Both the position numbers and the translations under genes were made by a program. Below the pieces are notes generated by a model that saw only the letters and a program-made list of their open reading frames with translations, ran no database searches and was not told where the DNA came from. DNA of 64,000 nucleotides from Deltaproteobacteria bacterium (GTDB lineage: Bacteria > Bdellovibrionota > Bdellovibrionia > Bdellovibrionales > JAMPXM01), in contig JAFLCB010000005.1 of assembly GCA_017302795.1 (NCBI GenBank), positions 1-64,000 of the forward strand. The letters run 5' to 3'. Below are positions 52,237-61,231 of this stretch, piece by piece. How positions within the stretch are numbered: position 1 is the stretch's first letter; every line of letters begins with the position of its first letter.

Positions 52237-52844
52237 TGCTTCGTATCTCCTCTCTCGAAAGATTGGTGCATCAGCTAAATCGGCTTCCTGGCATTGGCCC
52301 GAAGACGGCGCAGCGCCTCGCCTACCAAATTCTTCGAGAACCAGAGCTTTCCACTGGTCTGCAAGAGGCTCTTGTGGCTGTTCGTGAAACCGTTCACCTC
52401 TGCGATACCTGTTTTTCATACACCGATGAACCCAGTGTCTGTCGTTTTTGCGCTGATCCCAATCGTCGCGAAGATCTTCTCTGCGTCGTTGAAGAACCCT
52501 CTGACATCGTCCGAGTTGAAAGCTCTGGCGCTTTCCGTGGCCGCTATCATGTCCTTCACGGTGCAATCTCGCCCCTCGACGGTGTTGGACCTGATGATTT
52601 AAAAATTCGCGAGCTTTTGCTGCGAATTGATCAAGCCAAACTGACAGCGCCAATGACGGAAGTTATTCTGGCCCTCGACCCCGATCTCGAGGGGGACACC
52701 ACGGTTTTATATCTTGCGAAGATTTTGAGCGAACGCGGCCTCAAGGTCACGCGGATCGCTAGCGGCGTACCGCTTGGAAGTGATATAGATTATGTTGACG
52801 ACCGAACGCTTGGTCGCGCTCTTGAGAATCGGGTCGAACTGTAA
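52236..52844 (+). CDS. recR: Recombination protein RecR
   Basis: 202 residues. HhH region LNRLPGIGPKTAQRLAYQIL, a C4 zinc finger CDTCFSYTDEPSVCRFC, the Toprim domain LCVVEEPSDIVRVE with HGAISPLDGVGP and LALDPDLEGDTT, and C-terminal GSDIDYVDDRTLGRAL. Acts with RecO/RecF to load RecA at gaps. Start overlaps ybaB and stop overlaps mglA, each by 1 nt. Confidence 0.97.
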   Translation: MLRISSLERLVHQLNRLPGIGPKTAQRLAYQILREPELSTGLQEALVAVRETVHLCDTCFSYTDEPSVCRFCADPNRREDLLCVVEEPSDIVRVESSGAFRGRYHVLHGAISPLDGVGPDDLKIRELLLRIDQAKLTAPMTEVILALDPDLEGDTTVLYLAKILSERGLKVTRIASGVPLGSDIDYVDDRTLGRALENRVEL

Positions 52845-53434
52845 TGGCATTTATCAACAAAGAAGCCGGCGAAATTCACTGTAAACTTGTTTACTACGGG
52901 CCAAGTCTGGGCGGCAAAACAACCAACGTGCAATGGGTTTATAGCCGCACCACAGGCCAAGGCCAAACGGCGATGCAGGCCTTCAACGCGAATCCAGAAC
53001 GTACTTTGTTTTTCGATTTCCTACCAATGGATGTTGGGCAGATTCGCGGACTGAAAACACGCTTTCACCTTTACACGGTCCCCGGCCAAGTCGTTTACGA
53101 CTCCAGCAGAAAACTGATCATGAAAGGCTTGGACGGAGTCGTATTTGTGGCGGATTCCCAGATCGAGCGAATGGAAGAAAACTTAAAGGCGATGCAAAAT
53201 CTCGAAAAAAATCTTGATCAGCAAGGTTACGATATTCGTCGAATTCCCTTGGTGATTCAGTACAACAAGCGCGACCTTCCGAACGTCACGCCGCTCGCTG
53301 AAATGCGCGCAGCTTTGAACCGTGTCAACGCGCCCGACTTTGAAGCTGTCGCAAGCAATGGCAAGGGAGTGATGGAAACTCTGAAAACTATTTCTAAAAC
53401 CATCGTTACGACGCTTAAGGGTGGTGACATTTGA
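52844..53434 (+). CDS. mglA: MglA-family small Ras-like GTPase
   Basis: 196 residues. P-loop YYGPSLGGKTTN (about 18-28), PGQ switch motif TVPGQVVYDSSRK, and QYNKRDLPN for base specificity. MglA-type GTPases set cell polarity and motility in Myxococcus and Bdellovibrio, cycled by MglB. No mglB is adjacent. Its place after dnaX-ybaB-recR is typical of these lineages. TGA overlaps the next TTG by 4 nt (TTGA-type). Confidence 0.93.
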   Translation: MAFINKEAGEIHCKLVYYGPSLGGKTTNVQWVYSRTTGQGQTAMQAFNANPERTLFFDFLPMDVGQIRGLKTRFHLYTVPGQVVYDSSRKLIMKGLDGVVFVADSQIERMEENLKAMQNLEKNLDQQGYDIRRIPLVIQYNKRDLPNVTPLAEMRAALNRVNAPDFEAVASNGKGVMETLKTISKTIVTTLKGGDI

Positions 53435-54540
53435 AGATCACAGTTGAACGATCAAAATCCCCGAAATTGATTCCCGCCGCGAAAGAATTTGGCTTTGGAC
53501 GATTTTTTTCGGACCACATGGCACTTGTCGATTATGTCGCGACCGCCTCGAAAGAGAGCAAAGACCCTGCCGCCGGGCGAAGTTGGCAAAATCCGCGGGT
53601 GGTTCCCTATGGGCCATTGTCTCTAGATCCTGGCGCGGCCGTGTTGCATTACGGGCAAGAACTTTTCGAAGGACTTAAAGCGTATCGCGGAGACGACGGC
53701 AAGGTTCGCTTATTCCGACCTGAGATGAATTGGAAGCGGATGCAATCAGGAGCAGCAAGAATTTGCATGCAGGCTCCTCCAATGGAAATCTTCGTCGAAG
53801 TCTTAAAAGAATTTTGCCGGGTCGAATCGCGTTGGATTCCTAACGAACCGAAATCTGCTTTTTATTTACGCCCAACATTGATCGGAACTGAACCGTTTTT
53901 GGGCGTGCGTCCGTCTAATGATTATTTGTTTTACGTTATCGGATCTCCGGTCGGTTCTTACTACGGCGAAGGCGCTGACACGGTCAAAATCAAAGTTGAA
54001 ACTGAGTTCGTTCGCGCTGCTCCTGGCGGAATCGGCGCAGCGAAGACCGGCGGCAACTATGCAGCCAGTCTGCGCGCAGCGCTTGAGGCAAAACAGGAAG
54101 GTTTCGCACAGGTACTTTGGTTGGACGCAACCGAACGAAAGTACATTGAAGAAGTCGGAACAATGAATGTGTTCTTCAAAATTAACGGGAAGCTTTTTAC
54201 GCCACCACTCGACGGTACCATTTTGCCTGGTGTAACACGGGACTCGGTTTTGCGCTTGCTGGAAGAAGCAGGAATGAAAGCTGAAGAACGACCGATTGCA
54301 TTGGACGAGATCGTCGCAGCCTCCAGAGACGGAAAACTAGAAGAAGTATTCGGCACCGGGACGGCCGCCAGTATTTCTCCAGTTGATTCGCTAGGCGTTA
54401 ACGGAGAACGAATTCGGGTGGGCGACGGAAAAGTAGGTCCAGTTTCCGCGCAGCTCTTGAAGCGCCTCACTGATCTTCAATATGGTCGAGCGGAAGACCT
54501 CTTCGGGTGGACTCTTCTGGTCGACGAGAAAAACCTATAG
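53431..54540 (+). CDS. ilvE: Branched-chain amino acid aminotransferase
   Basis: 369 residues from TTG 53431, start overlapping mglA by 4 nt. Fold-type IV PLP enzyme: FGFGRFFSDHM, YGQELFEGLKAYRGDDG, RPEMNWKRMQSGAARI, and AKTGGNYAASLRAALEAK followed by YIEEVGTMNVFF and GTGTAASISPV. The Lys of the AKTGGNYA region is that of the long class (eukaryote/Bacillus YwaA-like, about 360 residues). Makes or degrades Val, Leu and Ile. Confidence 0.95.
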   Translation: MKITVERSKSPKLIPAAKEFGFGRFFSDHMALVDYVATASKESKDPAAGRSWQNPRVVPYGPLSLDPGAAVLHYGQELFEGLKAYRGDDGKVRLFRPEMNWKRMQSGAARICMQAPPMEIFVEVLKEFCRVESRWIPNEPKSAFYLRPTLIGTEPFLGVRPSNDYLFYVIGSPVGSYYGEGADTVKIKVETEFVRAAPGGIGAAKTGGNYAASLRAALEAKQEGFAQVLWLDATERKYIEEVGTMNVFFKINGKLFTPPLDGTILPGVTRDSVLRLLEEAGMKAEERPIALDEIVAASRDGKLEEVFGTGTAASISPVDSLGVNGERIRVGDGKVGPVSAQLLKRLTDLQYGRAEDLFGWTLLVDEKNL

Positions 54541-54632
54541 TGGGAAATTTATAGTCCAGCGTTCACGTCGCTAGGCTTTCCAGGTCTGGATGTAGACCTA
54601 GACTCTTTTCATCGCGCAGTCCACGCGTCAGA

Positions 54633-56075
54633 ATGAAGTCTATGGAAGCGCGCTTTCCCATCGGCGAAGATACCCTCTGGTTCGTGTTTCACGACGACCG
54701 ACAGCTTGGTCCTTTTGTTACGAGCGAACTCGCAAAGCGCATCAATAATGGCGAGCTTCCGAATTCGATCCATGTGTGGGCGCAAGGGTTTGATGACTGG
54801 AAGCCGATTGCGAACGTGCCCGGATTTGATTCTTATCGAATAGATGTGCAGTCGATTGAAGCCGCCGAGGCGGTGGACAAGCTGAATCAGGGTTTCGAGA
54901 TGGCAGGGACCGAATTTATTTCGGCGGAAATTCAAACTAAACAGTCAGACAAACAACTAGACATTCAGCGGCAGGAAGCATCGGAAATCGCATATTGGAA
55001 TCAACGTCAGTCAGTGATAACCCAAGAGGCAAACGAAAGAATAGTAGGGACCAACAACGATCACGGAAATCGAATCGTTTCTTGGGTTTCGAAACATCGC
55101 TTTTTGACTGCGATAGCTTCGCTATTGCTGTTGATGGCGATTGGTCTGGCTTGGCAAACATTCGCCGGTTCGCGCGGACTGAACCGACAAGAACTTTCGC
55201 CCGATGATTTTCATAACTTAAAAGCTTCGATGTTGGAAAGCCTCACGTTTTCCGGGCCTTCGGCGTCGGTCGCTGTGGCAACCACATCGATCGCCGCTCC
55301 TCAGTTTGTCATCGGGACGAATCTAAAAGATGGAACCAAAATCACGGTTAAAATCGAAGGCGTGCCAGATTCGATGGTCGGTCGATTCTACTATTCGATG
55401 AAAACAAATGTTACGGTTAACAACGGGGTCGCAAAAACGGGCCGTCTTCGCGAAACTTCGAAGCAGGGGGAAGCGTTTCTTCCAGGACTGTACAAAGTGA
55501 CTCTGTCTAGCGACGTCGATCGAACGATTCTACATCAACGGACCTTTTTCCTGGGGGCCATGGGCAATGGTGATTTCGAAAAAGAGCTCCAGGCCTATCA
55601 TGCAAAATTGAGCGAACAGGCCGGTGCGGAAATTCTGGAAGCGCGACAGCTCGTCGACACTGTTTCGAAGGTTTTAAATGAATCTAATTCCTGGTTTACG
55701 TCAGTCGAAAAAAAACTGGGTGGAATGACAAAATCAAACCGGACTAAAATCTGGGAAACTCAAAACTCAAAATTTCAGGCGCTCGACGTCCAAATGGCAT
55801 CTATCGAAAGTCAGTGGAAATCTGCGACTGCAGCCAGCCAGATTTATCATTCAGAACTGTTCACCAAAATCAGTGTCCTCCTTCAACACATTCGCTTAGT
55901 CCATCAGACTCAGGGCGAGATCCTACTCGCCACTTCCGATTCACTGGACGCGACTCGACGTTTGGCCCAAACCAATTATCAGGCCCAAATAGCAGTTGAT
56001 AGCGTGACTAAATATTTGAAGTCGATCCCAGAAACCACCGTTCAAAAAGGACTGCCATTTAAGCCGGCGCCCTAA
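54633..56075 (+). CDS. GYF_2-domain membrane protein
   Basis: 480 residues. Residues about 10-65 (TLWFVFHDDRQLGPFVTSEL...VWAQGFDDWKPI) form a GYF_2 domain (Pfam PF14237), a proline-peptide binder. A membrane helix follows at about 163-182 (FLTAIASLLLLMAIGLAW), so GYF is cytoplasmic and the remaining about 290 residues, with beta-sandwich- and coiled-coil-like stretches, are periplasmic. Exact partner unknown. It precedes the long coiled-coil gene by 76 bp on the same strand. Confidence 0.78.
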   Translation: MKSMEARFPIGEDTLWFVFHDDRQLGPFVTSELAKRINNGELPNSIHVWAQGFDDWKPIANVPGFDSYRIDVQSIEAAEAVDKLNQGFEMAGTEFISAEIQTKQSDKQLDIQRQEASEIAYWNQRQSVITQEANERIVGTNNDHGNRIVSWVSKHRFLTAIASLLLLMAIGLAWQTFAGSRGLNRQELSPDDFHNLKASMLESLTFSGPSASVAVATTSIAAPQFVIGTNLKDGTKITVKIEGVPDSMVGRFYYSMKTNVTVNNGVAKTGRLRETSKQGEAFLPGLYKVTLSSDVDRTILHQRTFFLGAMGNGDFEKELQAYHAKLSEQAGAEILEARQLVDTVSKVLNESNSWFTSVEKKLGGMTKSNRTKIWETQNSKFQALDVQMASIESQWKSATAASQIYHSELFTKISVLLQHIRLVHQTQGEILLATSDSLDATRRLAQTNYQAQIAVDSVTKYLKSIPETTVQKGLPFKPAP

Positions 56076-56151
56076 GTCCGGTTTCCGCTGTCTCGCTTTA
56101 GTACATTGGCGAGTGTACCGAAACGAATCATAGGCGGAGGTTTCAAAACCT

Positions 56152-58788
56152 ATGAGCAATTCTGTAAAGTCCGAACACCTTCTATCAAGTGAACGAATTG
56201 AACTCGTTGGCAATCCTACGGAAGTTCAAAAGAAGCTTTTGGCACGCATGGAAGAATTGCGCGCCAGAAACGCAGAGCTTCGCAAATACGAAGAGATCTC
56301 TTGGGAAAAAGATGTTGAAATCCTACGCCTTAAATCGACAGAGGAAGATCTCAAGCGTCGCTTAGACGGCCTACGCGAAGCACAGGAACTAAGCCATGAG
56401 CGCCGTGATCTTTACTTGAAAGAGATCGCTACGTTAAAGGTTGAAATCGAAAAAAATGATGCCTACCTGAGTCAGGTCAACGATGAGTATAACCGTAAGC
56501 TTGCTAGAATCTCGGACCGCGCTTGGGAAAAGGAAATCGAAATAAAGGCCCTGAAAACATCGCAAGCTGCGATGGAGTCAGAAATTGCAGTTCTTCAACA
56601 ATTAAAAGCTGAGAATGAAAAGCGAATCACGGAATCAACTGCGCAGGTCGAAGAACTCAAACAAGAGCTCAAAGCTGCCATCGCGGAGATCCGTTCGCTC
56701 GAAGATCGCGCTCGAAATGACGCTAGATCTGCATCCGACCAAGTGCTTCATGTTTCGAAAGACCGCGAAGAGTACGTACGTCAGCTCGAGAGAGCCGTTT
56801 CTGATCTCCAAGGTCAGGTCAAAATATTGGCCATCGAACGGGACAATGTCGACGACCGAATCCGCAATCGAACCGACTCGATGACCGAGATGAAGTCTCA
56901 GATCGAAAAACTGCAATCTGCCCTTCGCAACATTGAAACAAATCATTCGGCCGAACTCCAGGCTGTGTTCGATGAAAACCGTGTTTTCGTTGCCCGCTTA
57001 AAAGAGAAACATACCGATGCGCTTTCAAGAATGAAAGTAGAGTTCGATTCTCAACATCAATCTGTTCGCGCCGAGAATTTGATGGCCGCGAAAGAAATGG
57101 CTTTGCGATTTGAAGAGCAAATCAATGAGATCAATGCCAACCATGGGATCGAGCTCGACGCACTCGAGCAGATCGAGCGCGACTTGATGGCCGAAATATC
57201 GCGACTGCGCGTTGAGTCCGCTGGGCAAACTAAACATATCGAGTCTTTGAGCCAATCGATTCGCGAACTGAAATCGTCGCTTCAAGAAGAACGACAGAAA
57301 ACTGCACGCAATGAGGAATCGATCACGAAAGCCAATAGTCAGATTCAAAAAATGGAATCTGATGCTCAGGCGTTGGTTGAAAAATCAGCACGGCTTCAGG
57401 AAAGTGCCGACCGCGAGCAGGAACAGCGATCAAAGATAGAGTTTCGTCTGGACGACGCCATCTCCAAAAATACGGAGCTTGTTGGCCAGCTAGCCTCGCT
57501 TCACGAGCAACTATCGATGAAAGAATCGGACCTTCGCGATCTCAAAGAATCTCTTTCCTCGGCTGTCGCTCAATACGACTCCTTGAAAAGGACTTTCTCG
57601 GAATTCGAGCGGGCGCAAAAAGAAAAAACTCGTGAAACCCACTTAGTTCATCAGAATGCGATGAAAGAGGAAAAGCTGAAGCGCCAGGCCGAAGCGATCG
57701 AATGGTCACAGCGACTCAACGAGTTTCAAAATGCAAGTGCAAAAGACCTCGCGACATTGAAAAGCGAAAAGAATGAATTTGCTCTGCAGCTGACCGCTGT
57801 AAAAGCGGAATCTGAATCCATAATTGAAAACCTACGAGCCACGATTGGGGAATTTAAGCGCGAGCGGGAAGATGTCGCTCGCGAGTTTGAAAAATTCGCC
57901 CGCGACAATGATACCGTCGCCCGCGAACGCGACGCCTTCAAGTTGGAAGTCCAACGTCAGGTGGCTTTGGTAACAGATCGCGACCAGCAACTTGTCGCGA
58001 TCAAGGCCGAACATGAAGATCGGCTCGCAAAAGTCGACAGCTGGATGGCACGTAAGGACCAAGAATTGCGCGCAGCACGTGACCAGTTTGACAGCCGTAT
58101 GGAGGCCGAACGCACCGAGCACGCGGCACGCTTGCAAACCGAGCGAACGGCATTGAATTTTGAAATTTCTGAACTGGAAACTAAGATCGAAGCCCTGATG
58201 GCCGAAAACGCGAATCTACGAATCGCGATGGCGACGAGAAATTCGAATATCGAGGCCGAAAGCCGCGAGTTTGAAATCCGCTCTCAGCACCGTGAAAAAC
58301 AAATCGCTGCACGCGAAAAACAAGCGAGCGTTCGAGAGATGCAACTGCGCCAATACGCGAGCACCGTCACGGATCAAAAAACGGAACTGATTCGGCAAAC
58401 AAAGGTCCTTGCTGAAGAAATCCAGATGGCCGCAAAAATGCATCCGTTGAAAGACTATCTCCAGTTGACCGACTTTGAATTGTCGCGGGCGGAAGTACAA
58501 TTGAAACTGACGCCGACGATCTCTTCTGACCGGGCTAAACTTGAATCCCACGTGAAGCAGATGGTTGAGCAGCGAGACTTTTTAAGAAGAGTCGTCCAAG
58601 AAAGCGAACACAAGTTTGCTGATCAAGCGAACACGATTCTTGAACTAATTCGCAGTCCGAAATTGGCAGCGACTCCTCCTCCACCACCCCGCTTTGCACC
58701 GAAAGTCGAGTCGGGTCCTGTAGGATATTCTGCAAATTCCGCACATGCTGATCTTGGGCCCGTCGATAGTCCCGTCTTAGACAACTGA
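56152..58788 (+). CDS. Long coiled-coil protein
   Basis: 878 residues from ATG 56152 with GGAGG upstream. About residues 20-830 are almost uninterrupted heptad-like coiled coil with Glu/Lys/Gln/Ala content (e.g. LKRRLDGLREAQELSHERRD), no signal peptide or membrane helix; the C-terminus is Pro-rich (TPPPPPRFAPKVES). The start SEHLLSSERIELVGNPTEVQ is non-coiled. Likely a cytoskeletal or scaffold rod, able to bind the upstream GYF domain through its proline stretch. It resembles no one family. Confidence 0.8.
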   Translation: MSNSVKSEHLLSSERIELVGNPTEVQKKLLARMEELRARNAELRKYEEISWEKDVEILRLKSTEEDLKRRLDGLREAQELSHERRDLYLKEIATLKVEIEKNDAYLSQVNDEYNRKLARISDRAWEKEIEIKALKTSQAAMESEIAVLQQLKAENEKRITESTAQVEELKQELKAAIAEIRSLEDRARNDARSASDQVLHVSKDREEYVRQLERAVSDLQGQVKILAIERDNVDDRIRNRTDSMTEMKSQIEKLQSALRNIETNHSAELQAVFDENRVFVARLKEKHTDALSRMKVEFDSQHQSVRAENLMAAKEMALRFEEQINEINANHGIELDALEQIERDLMAEISRLRVESAGQTKHIESLSQSIRELKSSLQEERQKTARNEESITKANSQIQKMESDAQALVEKSARLQESADREQEQRSKIEFRLDDAISKNTELVGQLASLHEQLSMKESDLRDLKESLSSAVAQYDSLKRTFSEFERAQKEKTRETHLVHQNAMKEEKLKRQAEAIEWSQRLNEFQNASAKDLATLKSEKNEFALQLTAVKAESESIIENLRATIGEFKREREDVAREFEKFARDNDTVARERDAFKLEVQRQVALVTDRDQQLVAIKAEHEDRLAKVDSWMARKDQELRAARDQFDSRMEAERTEHAARLQTERTALNFEISELETKIEALMAENANLRIAMATRNSNIEAESREFEIRSQHREKQIAAREKQASVREMQLRQYASTVTDQKTELIRQTKVLAEEIQMAAKMHPLKDYLQLTDFELSRAEVQLKLTPTISSDRAKLESHVKQMVEQRDFLRRVVQESEHKFADQANTILELIRSPKLAATPPPPPRFAPKVESGPVGYSANSAHADLGPVDSPVLDN

Positions 58789-58835
58789 CCTCGAGCCGCG
58801 TCGAAGATCCTCCGATGAAAGAGTTGGAGGATCTT

Positions 58836-59909
58836 GTGGCGAAAGCGGTACAAAAAACGACATTCAAAATTGAAGCGTTGCTTTTAGTGGGCTTGATGCT
58901 GGGTCTTTTTCTTGGCCCCGGCTGCGCACTTTTTAGAAGTCAACCGGAAGTGAGTGGCCCCGAAAACGCTGGGTTTCACCGAACCGCATCTACAAGTTCC
59001 AACCCAGTTCCCTTACCTGTAGAAATCGTCACCGATATTTCGATGATCGCATCTGGTTATGGTACCCAACAAGATGGCGTATGGAAGCCGGTTTATCCGG
59101 AAACTGAAAAGCTTCCACCAAGAGCCGCCGGAAATCCTGCTGCACCCGGAAACCAACGATTGGCAGCCGATGGCACTCCGTTGATTGTCGCCGAAGGAAC
59201 TCCGAAGATCGTGGCCGAAGGAGAGGCGGTAGCAGTTGAGCAACAGCGCGAGGTCTCCGCTGAAGGCGCCGTTTCGATTCGGAGCAGAAGGCGAACTGCT
59301 TCGACCGGTAAAACTGAAGACTACACGGTCAAAAATGGCGACACATTGATGAAAATCTCGTTTGCGAAATACGGGAACATTTACCGCTGGCGTGAGATTT
59401 ATGAATCCAATCAAGCACGCATTTCGAACTTTAACAGCCTCGTCGCCGGAACAGTGCTGACGATTCAAGGTGTTGAGTACGTCGTAATCACGAAAAACGG
59501 CGTCCCCTACCTTATTCGGCGCGGCGACACGCTGGGAAAGATTTCGAAAAGCGTTTATGGGGTTAGTGAAAAGTGGCGCTCCATTTGGAAGAATAATCCC
59601 GAGCTCATTCAAAACCCGAACAAGATCTACGCCGGCTTTACTTTGTACTACGTGCCAGCTCCAGGAAGCACGAAGGTGACACCGGTCCGTCAGTTTTCAA
59701 GCGATTCGAATGTGGACGTTGCAAAGGCCCCTGCTTCCGTACCGCAGTCATCCGCATCGGCTTCAGTGCCAGTTTCAGCGTCGGTCGCAGAGACTAACGC
59801 ACCATCCGAAGCCGCTCCTTCGGAAGCATTCTCAGGCCCCACACAACCTGCGTCGACGGTGCAGGAATCTAGCCCCGGGGAAAGTCGCTGGGTCCCTAGC
59901 GAGCGCTAA
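58836..59909 (+). CDS. LysM-domain lipoprotein
   Basis: 357 residues from GTG 58836, preferred to ATG 58815 for its GGAGG and because it starts the lipoprotein signal (MLGLFLGPGC, lipidated Cys about 28). Two LysM domains: YTVKNGDTLMKISFAKYG and YLIRRGDTLGKISKSVYG, about 75 residues apart, with an ETGD-free Ser/Pro-rich tail. LysM binds peptidoglycan glycans. Would anchor outer membrane or rod-linked structures to the wall. Between the coiled-coil gene and the barrel-like gene. Confidence 0.88.
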   Translation: MAKAVQKTTFKIEALLLVGLMLGLFLGPGCALFRSQPEVSGPENAGFHRTASTSSNPVPLPVEIVTDISMIASGYGTQQDGVWKPVYPETEKLPPRAAGNPAAPGNQRLAADGTPLIVAEGTPKIVAEGEAVAVEQQREVSAEGAVSIRSRRRTASTGKTEDYTVKNGDTLMKISFAKYGNIYRWREIYESNQARISNFNSLVAGTVLTIQGVEYVVITKNGVPYLIRRGDTLGKISKSVYGVSEKWRSIWKNNPELIQNPNKIYAGFTLYYVPAPGSTKVTPVRQFSSDSNVDVAKAPASVPQSSASASVPVSASVAETNAPSEAAPSEAFSGPTQPASTVQESSPGESRWVPSER

Positions 59910-59947
59910 CAGGTTGTTTTATTGACCTGAATTTGCGAGCCTTAGCT

Positions 59948-61039
59948 ATGGCTCGCAGTTTTGTTTTCGTCGCAATTCTAATTTGCTTTGTTTCCACTGC
60001 GAACAGCCAGACTCAAGCGCCATCGCAGGTTCAAGCTTCGGCGCAGACACTGCCAGGGGAACAAGCTGCTGACGGCGCTCCACCAATTACTCGAAAGACT
60101 TCGTGGATTGCGCATCTCCTTCGGCGAACGCCCGTCAATTTACGACTGAAGACTCTTGAGTTTTCGGAAACTCAAATTCCAGTTCTGTTGATTGCACGTC
60201 CGGGCAATCTCCGGCCCTTGGTCGAGGTCAAAGGCGTCTTTTCCAGGTCGGGCTGGACACTCTTCGCGCAAAACAGTCCGGTCTCTCAGTCGGCCGGAAA
60301 AAATGAATTTAAATTCTACGCGTTTCTTAACGGCCGAATCAGCGAAGTTATTTTGACAGCAAAAGGTCCCCAAGGGGAAGTCGAAGAGGAACGGGTCTAT
60401 TTGTTCGCTCCCGAGGCGCAGGAATTTACGCTTGTTTCGCCTTGGAATGCGGTCGTGATCGGCGCAGGCTTTTCAAGCGTCGACTACACGCAAACAGGCT
60501 TCGGAAACTACTTGGCATACACCGGATCAATTTCTGCGCGGTATTCTACCTTTGATGCGCCCACGCAGCTTAGTTACTATGGAAGTTTTGATTTCACTGC
60601 ACTCACTTTAGCGTCGCAGCCGACACAAAGTAACCCTCAATTTATTGAAGCTCGTTTTGATGCGGCATGGATGCTTCCCTACTCGCAGAATCAAGCGTGG
60701 AAGACACAAATCATTGGCGGAGGGATGTATTCGACAATGCTTTCGAACGGAAGCGACATAGGCTTTTCGAATTTGATCGCGCCGGAACTGGGGCTCCGCA
60801 CTCGCTACGTCATAAGCGGATTTGATGCATTGATTAGCGACTTTCGTTATGTCTTTTTAGGTTCCACTTCCGATTTTTCAGATCGAGGCTATCTTCTGAA
60901 TCTTACCTTTAGTCGCACGCTACTTAATTCGCATCGTGCGGAACTTGGGCTAACCTACACAAACTACGGATATCAGGCTGGCGACAACGCACGGGTCAGT
61001 TTCGGTATTTTAAGCTTAATTCTGGGCTATAGCATATAG
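59948..61039 (+). CDS. Exported outer-membrane barrel-like protein
   Basis: 363 residues from ATG 59948; signal peptide SFVFVAILICFVSTANS. First about 150 residues are a soluble beta domain, then repeated strands (NAVVIGAGFSSVDYTQ, LAYTGSISARYSTFD, LGLRTRYVISGFDALI, LGLTYTNYGYQAGDN) end in SLILGYSI, like an outer-membrane barrel with a periplasmic N-domain. Family unknown. In the same-strand run with the LysM lipoprotein. Confidence 0.7.
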   Translation: MARSFVFVAILICFVSTANSQTQAPSQVQASAQTLPGEQAADGAPPITRKTSWIAHLLRRTPVNLRLKTLEFSETQIPVLLIARPGNLRPLVEVKGVFSRSGWTLFAQNSPVSQSAGKNEFKFYAFLNGRISEVILTAKGPQGEVEEERVYLFAPEAQEFTLVSPWNAVVIGAGFSSVDYTQTGFGNYLAYTGSISARYSTFDAPTQLSYYGSFDFTALTLASQPTQSNPQFIEARFDAAWMLPYSQNQAWKTQIIGGGMYSTMLSNGSDIGFSNLIAPELGLRTRYVISGFDALISDFRYVFLGSTSDFSDRGYLLNLTFSRTLLNSHRAELGLTYTNYGYQAGDNARVSFGILSLILGYSI

Positions 61040-61147
61040 CACGAAATCCACAGAAATTTAGCACGAAGCTGCCGGACCCAGCAGTTTTCATCCAGCATTC
61101 TCATTCCGAATCACCCGTCGACCCAAAACGATAGATGAGGAGAATAG

Positions 61148-61231
61148 ATGGCCGTGACTGAAAAGTTCTGGGCAAAAGCCGATAGTTATATGGGTTCAAA
61201 CTATGGGACGTTGGCTGAGGGAAAAATTTAA
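61148..61231 (+). CDS. Short reading frame overlapping the start of the giant lipoprotein gene
   Basis: 27 codons (MAVTEKFWAKADSYMGSNYG then TLAEGKI) from an ATG with a good AGGAG site, ending at 61231, 29 nt inside the downstream gene whose own start at 61203 has a poor Shine-Dalgarno site. The arrangement suits translational coupling or a regulatory leader peptide. Could also be the real start if a frameshift is present. Confidence 0.45.
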   Translation: MAVTEKFWAKADSYMGSNYGTLAEGKI

